Positions 33,406-41,318 of a stretch of 64,000 nucleotides of DNA are shown piece by piece. The translations under genes and the position numbers were made by a program. Source of the DNA: Syntrophus aciditrophicus SB (lineage in GTDB: Bacteria > Desulfobacterota > Syntrophia > Syntrophales > Syntrophaceae); contig NC_007759.1 of assembly GCF_000013405.1 (NCBI RefSeq), positions 2,419,001 to 2,483,000 on the forward strand. The letters are read 5' to 3'. Under the pieces are notes generated by a model. It was not told the origin of the DNA and ran no database searches. It saw nothing but the letters and a program-made list of their open reading frames with translations. The first letter of the stretch is position 1; the number at the start of each line of letters is the position of its first letter.

Positions 33406-34150
33406 GGTAAACCCTGTTAAATTCGTCGTTCTTGGCCAGACAAAACAAATGGAAAACCGGAGCGCGCGAAAAATAAAGATGATTTAGAGAGGATAGTGAT
33501 TTAATGAGTAAAACAGCAGAATAATATTTTATTAAAATACATTCTCATAAAAGTCAATAAGTACCTCTCCGAGATTGAACGGGATCGGAATGTGCTTGAT
33601 TTCATCTGCCGTCTCTATAAAAAGGGAGGGGTTAAAAATCTTTTCTTTAATTCATTCTTGCCCTTTTCCCTGGCATTCAGCAGAACTTCCATGGCCGTAT
33701 TGACTTTCATGCCAAGAAAAAATACGAACCTTAAAATGTCATTTACATGAAAACTTCTGCACACTGATCGATGACGGAATGATCCGGGGCGGAATCTGAT
33801 TTTTCGCAGAAAGACGATGCCGCGGCAGTGAATGTCGGCGATCGTTCCCTCGGTCGCCGGGTGCCGCTTTGTCAATGTTTTTATTGCATGCCGGCACAAA
33901 ACCCAATATAAATATTGCAAATCCCTTTTTTGCAGAGGCTTTCAGACACCCCTGCTTCTTCAGGCGGAATTACTTCAGAGATAAACGCCCTTACAAACCG
34001 TCACGGTATTGGCTGTTGTGTATTTTTTTGCGGCGGCATCCTGGAATTGGTTATCTGCACTGCAATTCGCAAGCAAAACAGAAAAGTGTGCTTTGCTTAT
34101 CTTGCTGTCCAGGGGGATGATCTTCACAGTTGACTGGAAGGACGTTTTCA
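33406..34150. other. 745-base stretch, mostly without recognised genes
   Basis: AT-rich sequence between the second barrel gene and the SpoIIE phosphatase. Its only candidate is the weak minus-strand frame at 33615-33920. The promoters of both flanking genes should lie here. No tRNA or paired palindrome was found. Confidence 0.4.
33615..33920 (-). CDS. Doubtful open frame, possible PilZ-like remnant
   Basis: A 101-residue frame with weak resemblance to a PilZ c-di-GMP-binding domain: TEGTIADIHCRGIVFLRKIR recalls the D-x-S-x-x-G-x-x-F strand of PilZ, but the RxxxR motif is not convincing. No good ribosome site precedes it, and codon use is AT-rich and irregular. It could be a decayed gene or chance. 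Listed because nothing else explains this stretch. Confidence 0.25.
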   Translation of the reverse strand: MQYLYWVLCRHAIKTLTKRHPATEGTIADIHCRGIVFLRKIRFRPGSFRHRSVCRSFHVNDILRFVFFLGMKVNTAMEVLLNAREKGKNELKKRFLTPPFL

Positions 34151-35368
34151 ATGACTGCGAATCTTACAGAAGTACTTCATAAATACAGCAAAGAGGTGGC
34201 CAGGCAATGGGCGGAATGCCTCCATCAGGAGGTCAGCGAACTTTACGCCAGACGTCCTCTTGAAGAGCTCATAGCCACGACATCACAGGCCGGCGAAGCA
34301 TACCTGGCCGCGATTGTGCACCACGACTGCTCCCAGATAGATGCCTTTATCGCCAGAATCAGCAAACTGCGTCTGGAGGGCGGCTTTTCTCTATCGGAAG
34401 TCCAGAAGGCCTTTGAAATTTATCGAACGCTCCTGATTCCGATCCTTGTAAAAGAACTGAGAGGCGATGCCCTGCTCAGCGCCCTGCAAAGTCTCAATAA
34501 TTGCATGAGTCACACCATCTTCTCTTTCAGCGACTATTTCCACAACATGGCCAATGCCAGATTGATGGAAAAGCAGAAGAAACTCGACGAAGATCTCAAG
34601 GCGGCGGCTGGAATCCAGCAGTGTCTCCTGCCACGGAAACTCGAGAAACGACCGAAATTTGAAAATGTGGATATCGACTGGAAATTCATGCCCTGCGAAA
34701 CGATCGGCGGTGACATCTTCAATATCATCCACCTCGATGAGGATCATCTAGGGTTTTACATGATCGATGTCAGTGGACACGGGGTACCCTCTGCCCTGGT
34801 AACCTTTTCCATTTCCCAGGCCCTTCAGCCCCAGATGGGCTACACCATCCGGAAACGACCCGGCCTCTCCCCGGATTATGAAATCGTACCTCCCGGCGAG
34901 GTTCTGAAGGCGCTTGATTCGGAATATCCCTGGGAACGTTTCGAGAAATTTCTGACCATTATCTATGTCATCGTGGATATCCGCAGCGGTCGTCTGATCT
35001 ACAGCAACGCAGCTCATCCTCCTCCCATTCTTCTCCACGCCGATGGAACTTTTGAACTCCTGGAAAAAGGGGGAACCATCATCGGCATGGATGGCATTCT
35101 CCCCTTTGAAGAGGAAGAGAAGGCTTTTTCCCCAGGGGATAAAATACTTCTCTATACGGATGGGGTTTTTGAATTCACGAATGACGAGGGGGAATTATAC
35201 GGGGAGAAACGGTTTTATCCTCTTGTAAAAAGCCTGAGCGGGCTGGCCGTCGGTAAAGTTCTGGACGAGATCATCCTGACGATCGAGCGTTTCGCGCGGG
35301 GAGAGAAATTTCCCGATGATGTGAGCCTCATGGGAATTGAATTTAAAGAAGAAAGCAAGACAACTTAA
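34151..35368 (+). CDS. SpoIIE/RsbU-type serine phosphatase with RsbR-like N-domain
   Basis: A 405-residue protein. Residues 1-~140 are helical with features of the RsbRD N-terminal sensor (VARQWAECLHQEVSELYA, GGFSLSEVQKAFEIYRTLLIP). A short linker (EKQKKLDEDLKAAAGIQQCLLPRKL) leads to the PP2C-like SpoIIE domain with ETIGGDIFNIIHLDEDHLGF, MIDVSGHGVPSALVTF, YSNAAHPPPILL and LLYTDGVFE, which carry the metal-binding aspartates. Such enzymes dephosphorylate anti-sigma antagonists in partner-switching cascades, so it probably controls a stress sigma factor, though no anti-sigma gene lies nearby. GGAAGGACG precedes the ATG at 34151. Confidence 0.9.
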   Translation: MTANLTEVLHKYSKEVARQWAECLHQEVSELYARRPLEELIATTSQAGEAYLAAIVHHDCSQIDAFIARISKLRLEGGFSLSEVQKAFEIYRTLLIPILVKELRGDALLSALQSLNNCMSHTIFSFSDYFHNMANARLMEKQKKLDEDLKAAAGIQQCLLPRKLEKRPKFENVDIDWKFMPCETIGGDIFNIIHLDEDHLGFYMIDVSGHGVPSALVTFSISQALQPQMGYTIRKRPGLSPDYEIVPPGEVLKALDSEYPWERFEKFLTIIYVIVDIRSGRLIYSNAAHPPPILLHADGTFELLEKGGTIIGMDGILPFEEEEKAFSPGDKILLYTDGVFEFTNDEGELYGEKRFYPLVKSLSGLAVGKVLDEIILTIERFARGEKFPDDVSLMGIEFKEESKTT

Positions 35369-35386
35369 GCAGGGAAAGAGATATCG

Positions 35387-35428
35387 CGCCGGGTCAATGA
35401 GGCTCAAAAGTCTCGGTCCGGCGTTTTT
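35387..35428 (+). terminator. Rho-independent terminator between the phosphatase and radical SAM genes
   Basis: CGCCGG and CCGGCG, with an inner GAG/CTC pairing, form a hairpin followed by five Ts. It lies 19 bases after the phosphatase stop and just before the end of the converging radical SAM gene. Confidence 0.75.
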
Positions 35429-35432
35429 GCGC

Positions 35433-36731
35433 TCAAGGCATCAGTCGGGACCGGATTGCGCGGATGATATTTTCCAGAATGTCATCCGGGCAACTGCGCA
35501 TGTCGATCCCTTCTTCTCTGAGATAAGGGCTCAGAGTTTCGTACAGATCTTCAGGAAGCCCCCCATATTGACCAAGAAAGGACTGAAGCCGCGCGTTGAA
35601 ACTGAAGATCCGCTTATTCCGATCAGACAGGGCAAGGTAGTCATCAATGATTTTCAGAAACCTGCCCCGGTCCTCCGGCAGTTTCCCATATAAATCAAGG
35701 AGATTGGAAGCACTGTCACTCAAGAGTTCCGTCTTTACATGAATTCCACTGATCATGATTCTCAGCTCCCTGATGATCTGTTCTTCCGGACACTCCTCAA
35801 ACTCGCCGTCTTTTAAAGCCTTTTCAAGAGGGGTCTGTGGAAAAATTTCCAGCGTCCGCAACCGGACGAAATCAGGGGCGGCGGCATTGATGACCCGTGC
35901 CGTTTCAGTGGCATGCTCCTCTGATAATTCTGTACCACCGAGGCCGGGCATGATGTAAACGGAGCAGGAAAGACCGGCCTCTTTGATCTTCAGGCAGCCC
36001 TCCACGTGCTCCGCGCTGCTTTCCCCTTTATTCATGAAAGCCAGGACCCTGTCGCTTCCGCTTTCAACGCCGAAGTGCACCCGATTCAGTCCTGCTGCGG
36101 CCATGGCCCGCAGATCAGCAAGGCTTCGCTGTCGAGCCGCTGTTCTTGTCCTTCCATAAACGGTAAAGCGTTTGATGGAGGGGAAACGGGATTTGATTTC
36201 ATTGACGACCGTGGCCAGAAATTCCGGTTTCAGGATCAGGCCATCCGCATCGCCAAGGAAGCAGGTTTCGCCCCCGGCCAAGCGCCAGGTCAGCACATGG
36301 GCGAGGCTGTCCTGAAGTGAAGGCTGGTCGTTAAACCAGGAGAAAAACCAGGCCAGTCTCGGGTCGACATCGGCGGAAAGCTCCGCGGCAGCCCGGCGCG
36401 TCTGGACGTCATGACCGGCTTTCTTCGCGACCTGGAGAATCTCATCGGCAAGCCCCGGCAATTTGCTGTAATCAGACTGGGTATATTTCGGACTGCCGAT
36501 CCCCTGTTCCCGCATCAGATCATCCAACGCCTTCGCTCTTTCGATGTCTCTCAGAACTTCGTCGAGAGAGCGCCTGGAAAAAACAGCGCCCATTTTATAG
36601 ACAGGGCAGAATCTGCATTTGTTCCAATAGCAGTTGCGGGTCAGGCGAAAGGTCAGGCTTGCGTTTTCGGTAGGAGGTCGAATCGTGCAGATTTCAAAGG
36701 GCTCCAAGGCGATCAAATCCGTACTGGTCAT
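35433..36731 (-). CDS. Radical SAM protein
   Basis: A 432-residue radical S-adenosylmethionine enzyme. The [4Fe-4S] cluster motif is CYWNKCRFC at about residues 37-45. Downstream come the SAM-binding GETCFLGDADGLIL and later strands FTVYGRTRTAARQ, RVHFGVESGSDRVLAFMNKG and YIMPGLGG typical of Elp3/MiaB-like TIM barrels. There is no TRAM or B12 domain. The ATG at 36731 is nine bases after GGGGAGG; upstream starts add sequence unlike the family. The reaction is unknown. Comparable proteins are often labelled coproporphyrinogen-oxidase-like, but the sequence does not prove that. Confidence 0.85.
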   Translation of the reverse strand: MTSTDLIALEPFEICTIRPPTENASLTFRLTRNCYWNKCRFCPVYKMGAVFSRRSLDEVLRDIERAKALDDLMREQGIGSPKYTQSDYSKLPGLADEILQVAKKAGHDVQTRRAAAELSADVDPRLAWFFSWFNDQPSLQDSLAHVLTWRLAGGETCFLGDADGLILKPEFLATVVNEIKSRFPSIKRFTVYGRTRTAARQRSLADLRAMAAAGLNRVHFGVESGSDRVLAFMNKGESSAEHVEGCLKIKEAGLSCSVYIMPGLGGTELSEEHATETARVINAAAPDFVRLRTLEIFPQTPLEKALKDGEFEECPEEQIIRELRIMISGIHVKTELLSDSASNLLDLYGKLPEDRGRFLKIIDDYLALSDRNKRIFSFNARLQSFLGQYGGLPEDLYETLSPYLREEGIDMRSCPDDILENIIRAIRSRLMP

Positions 36732-36913
36732 AAAATTCATCCTCCCCTGATGTCTTTGTTTAATCTCCAGGCGGATCTTTCTTATATCCATAGGTACCAG
36801 ATACCAGATAACCAAGGCGATCACAACCGGGCCTTTCACGATATTGTGATGCCTGTCTGCAATTCTCATCAACCGTTCAGACTGGGCCCGAACGGGGTTT
36901 GGCAAGCTCCGCC

Positions 36914-37129
36914 TTACAGACAATGAGACATAGGTATTTTTACCGTCCCATGGACATCGTGATGGACGACAACAAAATCATCCTGCACGTCTGTCACTTG
37001 CGCATTCCCTATCTGGACATCGGATTTATTGTAGCAGAGAACGTAATAACTGCACCCCATTCTCGGCATGTCCAGCGTTCCTTTTTTCCCGATCAACGTT
37101 TTCAAGTAATCTTTATAATTATAATTCAT
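36914..37129 (-). CDS. Small Sm-like protein of family B, copy 2
   Basis: A 71-residue protein aligned with those at 5392-5598 and 38928-39218: NYKDYLKTLIGKKGTLDMPR, SDVQIGNAQVTDVQDDFVVV and HHDVHGTVKIPM. The shared core is about 65 residues. GGGAGGCATTGAAC precedes the ATG at 37129. Paired CRP-type palindromes and their promoter lie at 37204-37290, so a leader of about 70 bases is expected. No metal ligand, signal peptide or membrane segment is seen. The strand pattern suggests a small beta-barrel, perhaps nucleic-acid- or ligand-binding; this is inference only. Confidence 0.75.
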   Translation of the reverse strand: MNYNYKDYLKTLIGKKGTLDMPRMGCSYYVLCYNKSDVQIGNAQVTDVQDDFVVVHHDVHGTVKIPMSHCL

Positions 37130-37203
37130 GTTCAATGCCTCCCATTGTCTCATCCATAACCGGTAAATTCTTTGTTTTCCTCAGACCGTCTTTTTTGATT
37201 ATC

Positions 37204-37290
37204 ATCTTATTCTCGTCATTGATGACATTCAATGGGGGCAATGTGATAAGCTTCACCGATATTCAATGGGTGTACAGTGATATGCTTCAC
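37204..37290 (-). promoter_or_regulatory. Paired CRP-type palindromes and promoter (copy 4)
   Basis: GTGATAAGCTTCAC (37243-37256) and GTGATATGCTTCAC (37277-37290), 34 bases apart. On the minus strand the nearer one is followed by 10 bases (ATTGCCCCCA), TTGAAT (37227-37232), a 17-base spacer and TAAGAT (37204-37209). It drives the Sm-like gene that starts at 37129. Confidence 0.75.
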
Positions 37291-37466
37291 CAAAAAAGAG
37301 CGAATAGAAAGGATTGAGAAAAGGGAACATGGAAACAGTTCGATATGACAGGAGTGTAAAACGATGAAGGTCATCGCCGGTAACGGAGGTACTCGAAAAA
37401 ACCGGAACACGACCCCACTCCTGCAAAAAGCCCTTAATGGGGCGACATCGCAGGGCGCGGAACCCG

Positions 37467-38333
37467 TCAGTTCTGGCCCAGTTTCATCAGCAGGAGGGAT
37501 AAAACCGTCATGAATATTCCCGCCGTTTTCAGCACCGTCAATTTTTCCCGGTAAATGACAACCGCCAGGATATTGGCGATGACGAAATTCATACCCACCA
37601 CGGGAACGATGATGGACAGGGGTCCTGTCTCCATGGCCCGAAGCAGGATAAAAAAGGCTGCGAAATTGACCAGCCCTAAGACAAAACCGATCAGCAGTGC
37701 TTCTCCGTAGCGGCGGCTGGCCCCCTCTTTCTCGAAAGGCTTCCGGAACCCCAGGGAAAAGAGCATGCTGAGCGAATACGTGAGAGCGATGAAAGCAAGC
37801 GAATTCGTATACAAGGCGGCAAACTTGCTGGAAACCGCCGCCACGGCTCCGGACAGGACGGCCAGCCCGATCAGAATCAGCCCCTTGCGGATGTTTCGGT
37901 TCCCCTGTCTTTCTTCCTCGGAAAACCGCGTCAAAGTCATGATGACGCCAATGGCGAGAATGATGCCCGCGATCTGATAACCGTTCAGCGAATCCTGAAA
38001 ATAGAAAATGGAGAAAAGGACCGCGAGAACCGCGCTCATCCGCGTCATCGGATAGACAATCGTCGTAGGCAGATAACGGAGCGCCTCGATGGTCACGACC
38101 GTATCGACGAAAAAGGTCAGGCTGTTGATCGCGGCCAGGGCCAGCAGCCAGTTCAGGTTTCTCAGCGCTTCATCTGAGGCGAACCAGAGAACAGTGCTCA
38201 AGAGTGCCACCGTCCCCATAAAGGACAGGGTCGTCCAGGCGGTGTTGCAGTTCCGTTCCGCCGATACCTTGTAGAGGAAACGCTGAATCCCATAGAGGAA
38301 GAAACAGACAATTGTCAAAAAAAACCAGTTCAC
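37467..38333 (-). CDS. EamA/DMT-superfamily transporter
   Basis: A 288-residue inner-membrane protein with ten hydrophobic helices arranged as two five-helix repeats, as in EamA drug/metabolite transporters. Features include ALRYLPTTIVYPMTRMSAVL in repeat 1 and RAMETGPLSIIVPVVGMNFV in repeat 2, the two equivalent proline-containing helices, and the C-terminal FMTVLSLLLMKLGQ. No Shine-Dalgarno sequence stands out upstream of the ATG (AAATAAAGTGA). The substrate (amino acid, nucleotide sugar or drug) cannot be predicted from this. The gene stands alone. Confidence 0.85.
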   Translation of the reverse strand: MNWFFLTIVCFFLYGIQRFLYKVSAERNCNTAWTTLSFMGTVALLSTVLWFASDEALRNLNWLLALAAINSLTFFVDTVVTIEALRYLPTTIVYPMTRMSAVLAVLFSIFYFQDSLNGYQIAGIILAIGVIMTLTRFSEEERQGNRNIRKGLILIGLAVLSGAVAAVSSKFAALYTNSLAFIALTYSLSMLFSLGFRKPFEKEGASRRYGEALLIGFVLGLVNFAAFFILLRAMETGPLSIIVPVVGMNFVIANILAVVIYREKLTVLKTAGIFMTVLSLLLMKLGQN

Positions 38334-38426
38334 TTTATTTCACCAGAAAATCCGGCAAGTCATGATGGCCGTTCCACCCTGCCCCCCTGCTAAGCATCGA
38401 TCAGCAGGTCTTTCTTCATCCTTGAT

Positions 38427-38460
38427 AAAAAAGGAGACTCAAACTTCCGAGTCCCCTTTT
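38427..38460 (-). terminator. Rho-independent hairpin
   Basis: AAAAAAGGAGACTC and GAGTCCCCTTTT pair around 8 bases. It lies before the start of the EamA gene and just past the remnant at 38486-38762 on the minus strand, so it probably ended that vanished gene. Confidence 0.7.
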
Positions 38461-38485
38461 GAGAATTTCAAGAGCTGAAAGGCCT

Positions 38486-38762
38486 TTACTTTTGCCCGGG
38501 AGCGGGAACTGCTTCCTCAGCCTTTTTCCCCATCTCGGTCCCCTCGATCCAATGCCTGGATATCCCTGACCCAATATTTCTGTTCAGTTACAGAGCAGAA
38601 AGAGTAAATCTTCATTCCGCATTTTTCAACTTGCTTTTGGAAACAAAAGGATTTCCAGTCGCACCATAACAATAAAGTTGAAAAAATCGAAGTCGGATTG
38701 CTCCTTCTCAACCGTTTCGACAAATTCTTTTTCCAAACCTCCAAAGTGAACATTATCACCAA
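38486..38762 (-). pseudogene. Decayed small gene of unknown family
   Basis: The last ~45 codons before a stop at 38486 read ISRHWIEGTEMGKKAEEAV then PAPGQK, which looks like a genuine protein C-terminus and is followed at once by a hairpin terminator. Upstream, the plausible coding signal changes frame more than once (WVRDIQALDRGDRDGEK and FNFIVMVRLEILLF lie in different frames), and a stop interrupts the C-terminal frame. A frameshifted gene is the best reading. The paired CRP-type sites at 38746 overlap its 5' region. Confidence 0.3.
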
Positions 38763-38833
38763 TTTCCCATGAAATATCAGTGATCCATATCACTCTGTCC
38801 CTCTTGAATATGAATGGGTGACGCAAATAAAAT
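38746..38833 (+). promoter_or_regulatory. Paired CRP-type palindromes and promoter (copy 5)
   Basis: GTGAACATTATCAC (38746-38759) and GTGATCCATATCAC (38780-38793), 34 bases apart. The nearer one is followed by 10 bases (TCTGTCCCTC), TTGAAT (38804-38809), an 18-base spacer and TAAAAT (38828-38833). It drives the small-gene cluster starting at 38928. Confidence 0.75.
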
Positions 38834-38927
38834 AGTCAACAGGAAAGGCGGATAAAGGAGCATTCTAAATAGGCTCTTAAAGTTGGGACACGCAGGAATG
38901 ACGCTTCATATTCCGGAGGGATTGACC

Positions 38928-39218
38928 ATGAATTACAAAGAATATTTGAAAACGATGATCAGAAGAAGAGGAACACTGGACATGCCCGAGGATGGATCCT
39001 GTTACACGCTTCGCTTCAATGAATCAGACGCCCGGCTCAAGAATGCCCATCTCGTTGAAGTGCAGGATGATTTTGTGGTCATCCACCATGATCACCATGG
39101 AATGCTCAAAATCCCCCTCTTCTCCCTGGTCGATCCTTATTTAAGGTTACGCATGGAGGCACAGGATATCCAGAACAGCGCTGACCGTATTGTGAATACA
39201 GAGATAGAAAGGGGATAA
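38928..39218 (+). CDS. Small Sm-like protein of family B, copy 3
   Basis: A 96-residue member of the family at 5392-5598 and 36914-37129, with NYKEYLKTMIRRRGTLDMPE, RLKNAHLVEVQDDFVVIHHD and MLKIPLFSLV. It differs in having ~28 extra C-terminal residues (YLRLRMEAQDIQNSADRIVN) that should form a charged helix. GGAGGGATTGACC precedes the ATG at 38928. It is the first gene of a three- or four-gene cluster behind paired CRP-type palindromes and ends four bases before the helix-turn-helix gene, so the two are translationally linked. Confidence 0.75.
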   Translation: MNYKEYLKTMIRRRGTLDMPEDGSCYTLRFNESDARLKNAHLVEVQDDFVVIHHDHHGMLKIPLFSLVDPYLRLRMEAQDIQNSADRIVNTEIERG

Positions 39219-39222
39219 GAAA

Positions 39223-39525
39223 ATGGAAAGCAGGATAACACCAACGAAACGAGAACTCGCGCGATACAAGGCACTCAGTGACGTGGGCCTGACAGCGAAT
39301 GCGGTTGCAGTCAGGTTGGGAAGATATCCCAAAACCGTCCGGAAATATCTGCGCTCCGATGTTTACAAAGATCCGGGAATAACGGCGATGGTCGATACCA
39401 TCAAAAGAAAGGAGCTGGCCTATCTGTACTTTCTTGGCGCGAAGCCCCGGAAGCAGCCCAGGGAACGGCTCGATAAAAGATATATTGCGAACGGAAATGC
39501 ACCCCGGTCTACGTTTCGATCATGA
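39223..39525 (+). CDS. Small helix-turn-helix protein (family C, copy 2)
   Basis: A 100-residue basic protein about 80% identical by eye to the one at 10154-10444. It has TPTKRELARYKALSDVGLTA and AVRLGRYPKTVRKYLRSDVY as the helix-turn-helix, then KELAYLYFLGAKPRKQPRER. GAAAGGGGATAAGAAA precedes the ATG. Here the gene follows a family B Sm-like gene with a four-base gap, and a family D basic gene follows it, as at 11041. The conserved pairing suggests the HTH and basic proteins work together. It is likely a small DNA-binding protein. Confidence 0.8.
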   Translation: MESRITPTKRELARYKALSDVGLTANAVAVRLGRYPKTVRKYLRSDVYKDPGITAMVDTIKRKELAYLYFLGAKPRKQPRERLDKRYIANGNAPRSTFRS

Positions 39526-39645
39526 CCTGAAGCGCGGGTACGCTGTTTTCCCGTAAAGAACTCGAAATTTGGTTTCAGGCATCCATCACCGGGCGAAACG
39601 AATAAAGATCATCTTCAACGCATATTGAAAGAGTGGAAAAAGAAC

Positions 39646-39843
39646 ATGGCAACCTTGACAAAATCCACCGAAAAAAAAATACCACGCAGTCGGAGGATGA
39701 GACTGTTCGGTTGTAGCGATTCAATCCTGAGCAATACGACGGTTTATTTGAATCCCTATCCGGAACCCCGCAGCCCCGTCTCTGGAGAAAAGGCTGCCCT
39801 GTTCGCCGCTGCGACCCGGTCCTTAAACAGAAGAGACTCATAG
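39646..39843 (+). CDS. Small basic protein (family D, copy 2)
   Basis: A 65-residue protein aligned with that at 11041-11229: TKSTEKKIPRSRRMRLFG, then SDSILSNTTVYLNPYPEPRS. The basic N-terminal tract and the DSIL/TV segment are the conserved parts, while the alanine-rich tail is specific to this copy. GAGTGGAAAAAGAAC precedes the ATG at 39646; a start at 39625 in frame is less well placed. It follows the helix-turn-helix gene by 120 bases. Function unknown. Confidence 0.65.
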   Translation: MATLTKSTEKKIPRSRRMRLFGCSDSILSNTTVYLNPYPEPRSPVSGEKAALFAAATRSLNRRDS

Positions 39844-39935
39844 AGGCGATGCGGACAGAACCTTTATTATCCGTATTTCCTTGCCCGGTTTCTTGTGTTT
39901 GACAATTTTGAAAAAATATTATAGCAGCCTTTCCC

Positions 39936-40106
39936 ATGATGACATCAAAAGAAGACTTTATCAAAAAACTATGCCTTAACGACGAGGAAACCGATGGGCA
40001 TACTCCTCTCAGGCGTACAAACCCGGCGCTGGAGCGAGTCATAGACGGTATGGAAAGGCTGCTGGAAGAACTGGCAAAAGAGGAAGAACAGGAAAAGGAT
40101 TCTTAA
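39936..40106 (+). CDS. Hypothetical protein, 56 residues
   Basis: A short open frame beginning MMTSKEDFIKKLCLNDEETD and ending in an amphipathic acidic helix (ALERVIDGMERLLEELAKEE). The composition is that of a real helical protein rather than chance, and it lies 92 bases behind the family D gene on the same strand. No convincing Shine-Dalgarno precedes the ATG, so the call is moderate. It has no counterpart after 11229 in the sister locus. Confidence 0.4.
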   Translation: MMTSKEDFIKKLCLNDEETDGHTPLRRTNPALERVIDGMERLLEELAKEEEQEKDS

Positions 40107-40304
40107 GTCCTTTTAATCAGCTTCACCTTTGAATCCCTTCCCCTCTTCTGCGCATACCTCCCAATTATCGGATGTTCTCTTGTCTCAAAAAACAGCGCCC
40201 AATTACAGGATCAGACTGAACCTCTCATTCAATATATAGAATGGCAAGGATCTCAGAACGCAACCTGAATCCGGGTCATGCCATTCAGTTCCGGGATGGG
40301 AAAC

Positions 40305-40766
40305 CTATCCGACCAAGTTCTTGTGCTCCACCATTAAGCATCTCGACTGAACAACACAGATCCCTGCTGAACGGGCCTTTTTTGCCGCTTCGTTGTGTAC
40401 CAGCCCCAATTGCATCCATATGGCCCCCGCCTTGATCCCAATCGCTTCTTCAACGACTTCCGGGATGGCATCCACATCACGAAAGATGTCCACGATATCA
40501 ACCGGTTCGGTAATCGAAGCAAGGTTGGGGTAGCATTTCTCTCCCATAATCTCCTTCCTGGTCGGATTGACCGGAATAATCCGGTATCCTTTCCCTTTGA
40601 GATAGGCGGCCACACGATAACTGGCCCGGTCGGGACGATCTGAAAGCCCAACAACAGCGATGGTTCGGCAACTTTTGAGTATGGCCGCCATCTCTTCACC
40701 GGGGGGATTGCCACCGGGAGCGTCACTGCCAGAGTTTAAATCTTCTTTTTCGTTTTCTCTTTTCAT
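40305..40766 (-). CDS. CoA-binding domain protein (YccU-like)
   Basis: A 153-residue protein of the CoA_binding_2/YccU family. After a short acidic tail of ~25 residues, the Rossmann domain shows CRTIAVVGLSDRPDRASYRV, KGYRIIPVNPTRKEIMGEKC, VDIVDIFRDVDAIPEVVEEA and the cysteine-containing end VVQSRCLMVEHK. These proteins bind CoA through the glycine loop and are uncharacterised, perhaps controlling an acyl-CoA-linked process. The ATG is preceded by GGGAAGATACAAAG. The gene stands alone, ~500 bases downstream of a CRP-type promoter that points toward it. Confidence 0.88.
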   Translation of the reverse strand: MKRENEKEDLNSGSDAPGGNPPGEEMAAILKSCRTIAVVGLSDRPDRASYRVAAYLKGKGYRIIPVNPTRKEIMGEKCYPNLASITEPVDIVDIFRDVDAIPEVVEEAIGIKAGAIWMQLGLVHNEAAKKARSAGICVVQSRCLMVEHKNLVG

Positions 40767-41264
40767 CTTTGTATCTTCCCTCTCAATTTTCTAAACCAGC
40801 AACAATTCATATCTTTTTCTCTCTGTGAATCGGCATTTCAGTTTGATCCCTTCTCAATTTCCATGGCTGATTCACCTTTGTTTTCAATTTGTTGATTTAC
40901 CGCAACCTTTGGTCGACGCCCTGGTCGGTACAAACGCAGGCAACACGTCAAATCTCCGAATCGAATTACAAAGCAACTCGAAGATTATTCAAAAACGGGA
41001 CTAAAAAATCAGTTTAACTAAAACTTTAAAGACTTGGTCCAAACGGAAGATAAGGCGGCGGAAAAGACCTGACTCTAATGCAGAAAAAAGAATTGGTATG
41101 ATTAATTGGAAAATTACCCCGGCAATAAAATGGATCGTTATTGTCGGTTTTGCTCAGGATGGAATCCACTTATGCCACTTATAATAAATAAACTTGATTA
41201 CTAATTGAACCAGAAGAGTACGGGAATAAGGAGAAGAACGTTTCATCGCCGGAGTAATGATGCT
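40767..41264. other. ~500-base stretch without a recognised gene
   Basis: AT-rich sequence between the CoA-binding gene and the single CRP-type promoter at 41265-41318. I found no open frame with a ribosome site on either strand. If the promoter is active, this would be a very long leader or an untranslated RNA. Confidence 0.4.
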
Positions 41265-41318
41265 GAATTACACTTAACGCTGAACATTTGTCAATAGGGG
41301 CAATGTGAAATATGTCAC
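41265..41318 (-). promoter_or_regulatory. Single CRP-type palindrome and promoter (copy 6)
   Basis: On the minus strand GTGACATATTTCAC (41305-41318) is followed by exactly 10 bases (ATTGCCCCTA), TTGACA (41289-41294), an 18-base spacer and TAATTC (41265-41270). It has the best -35 of the six. No second palindrome is present and no gene begins within 450 bases downstream. Confidence 0.6.
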
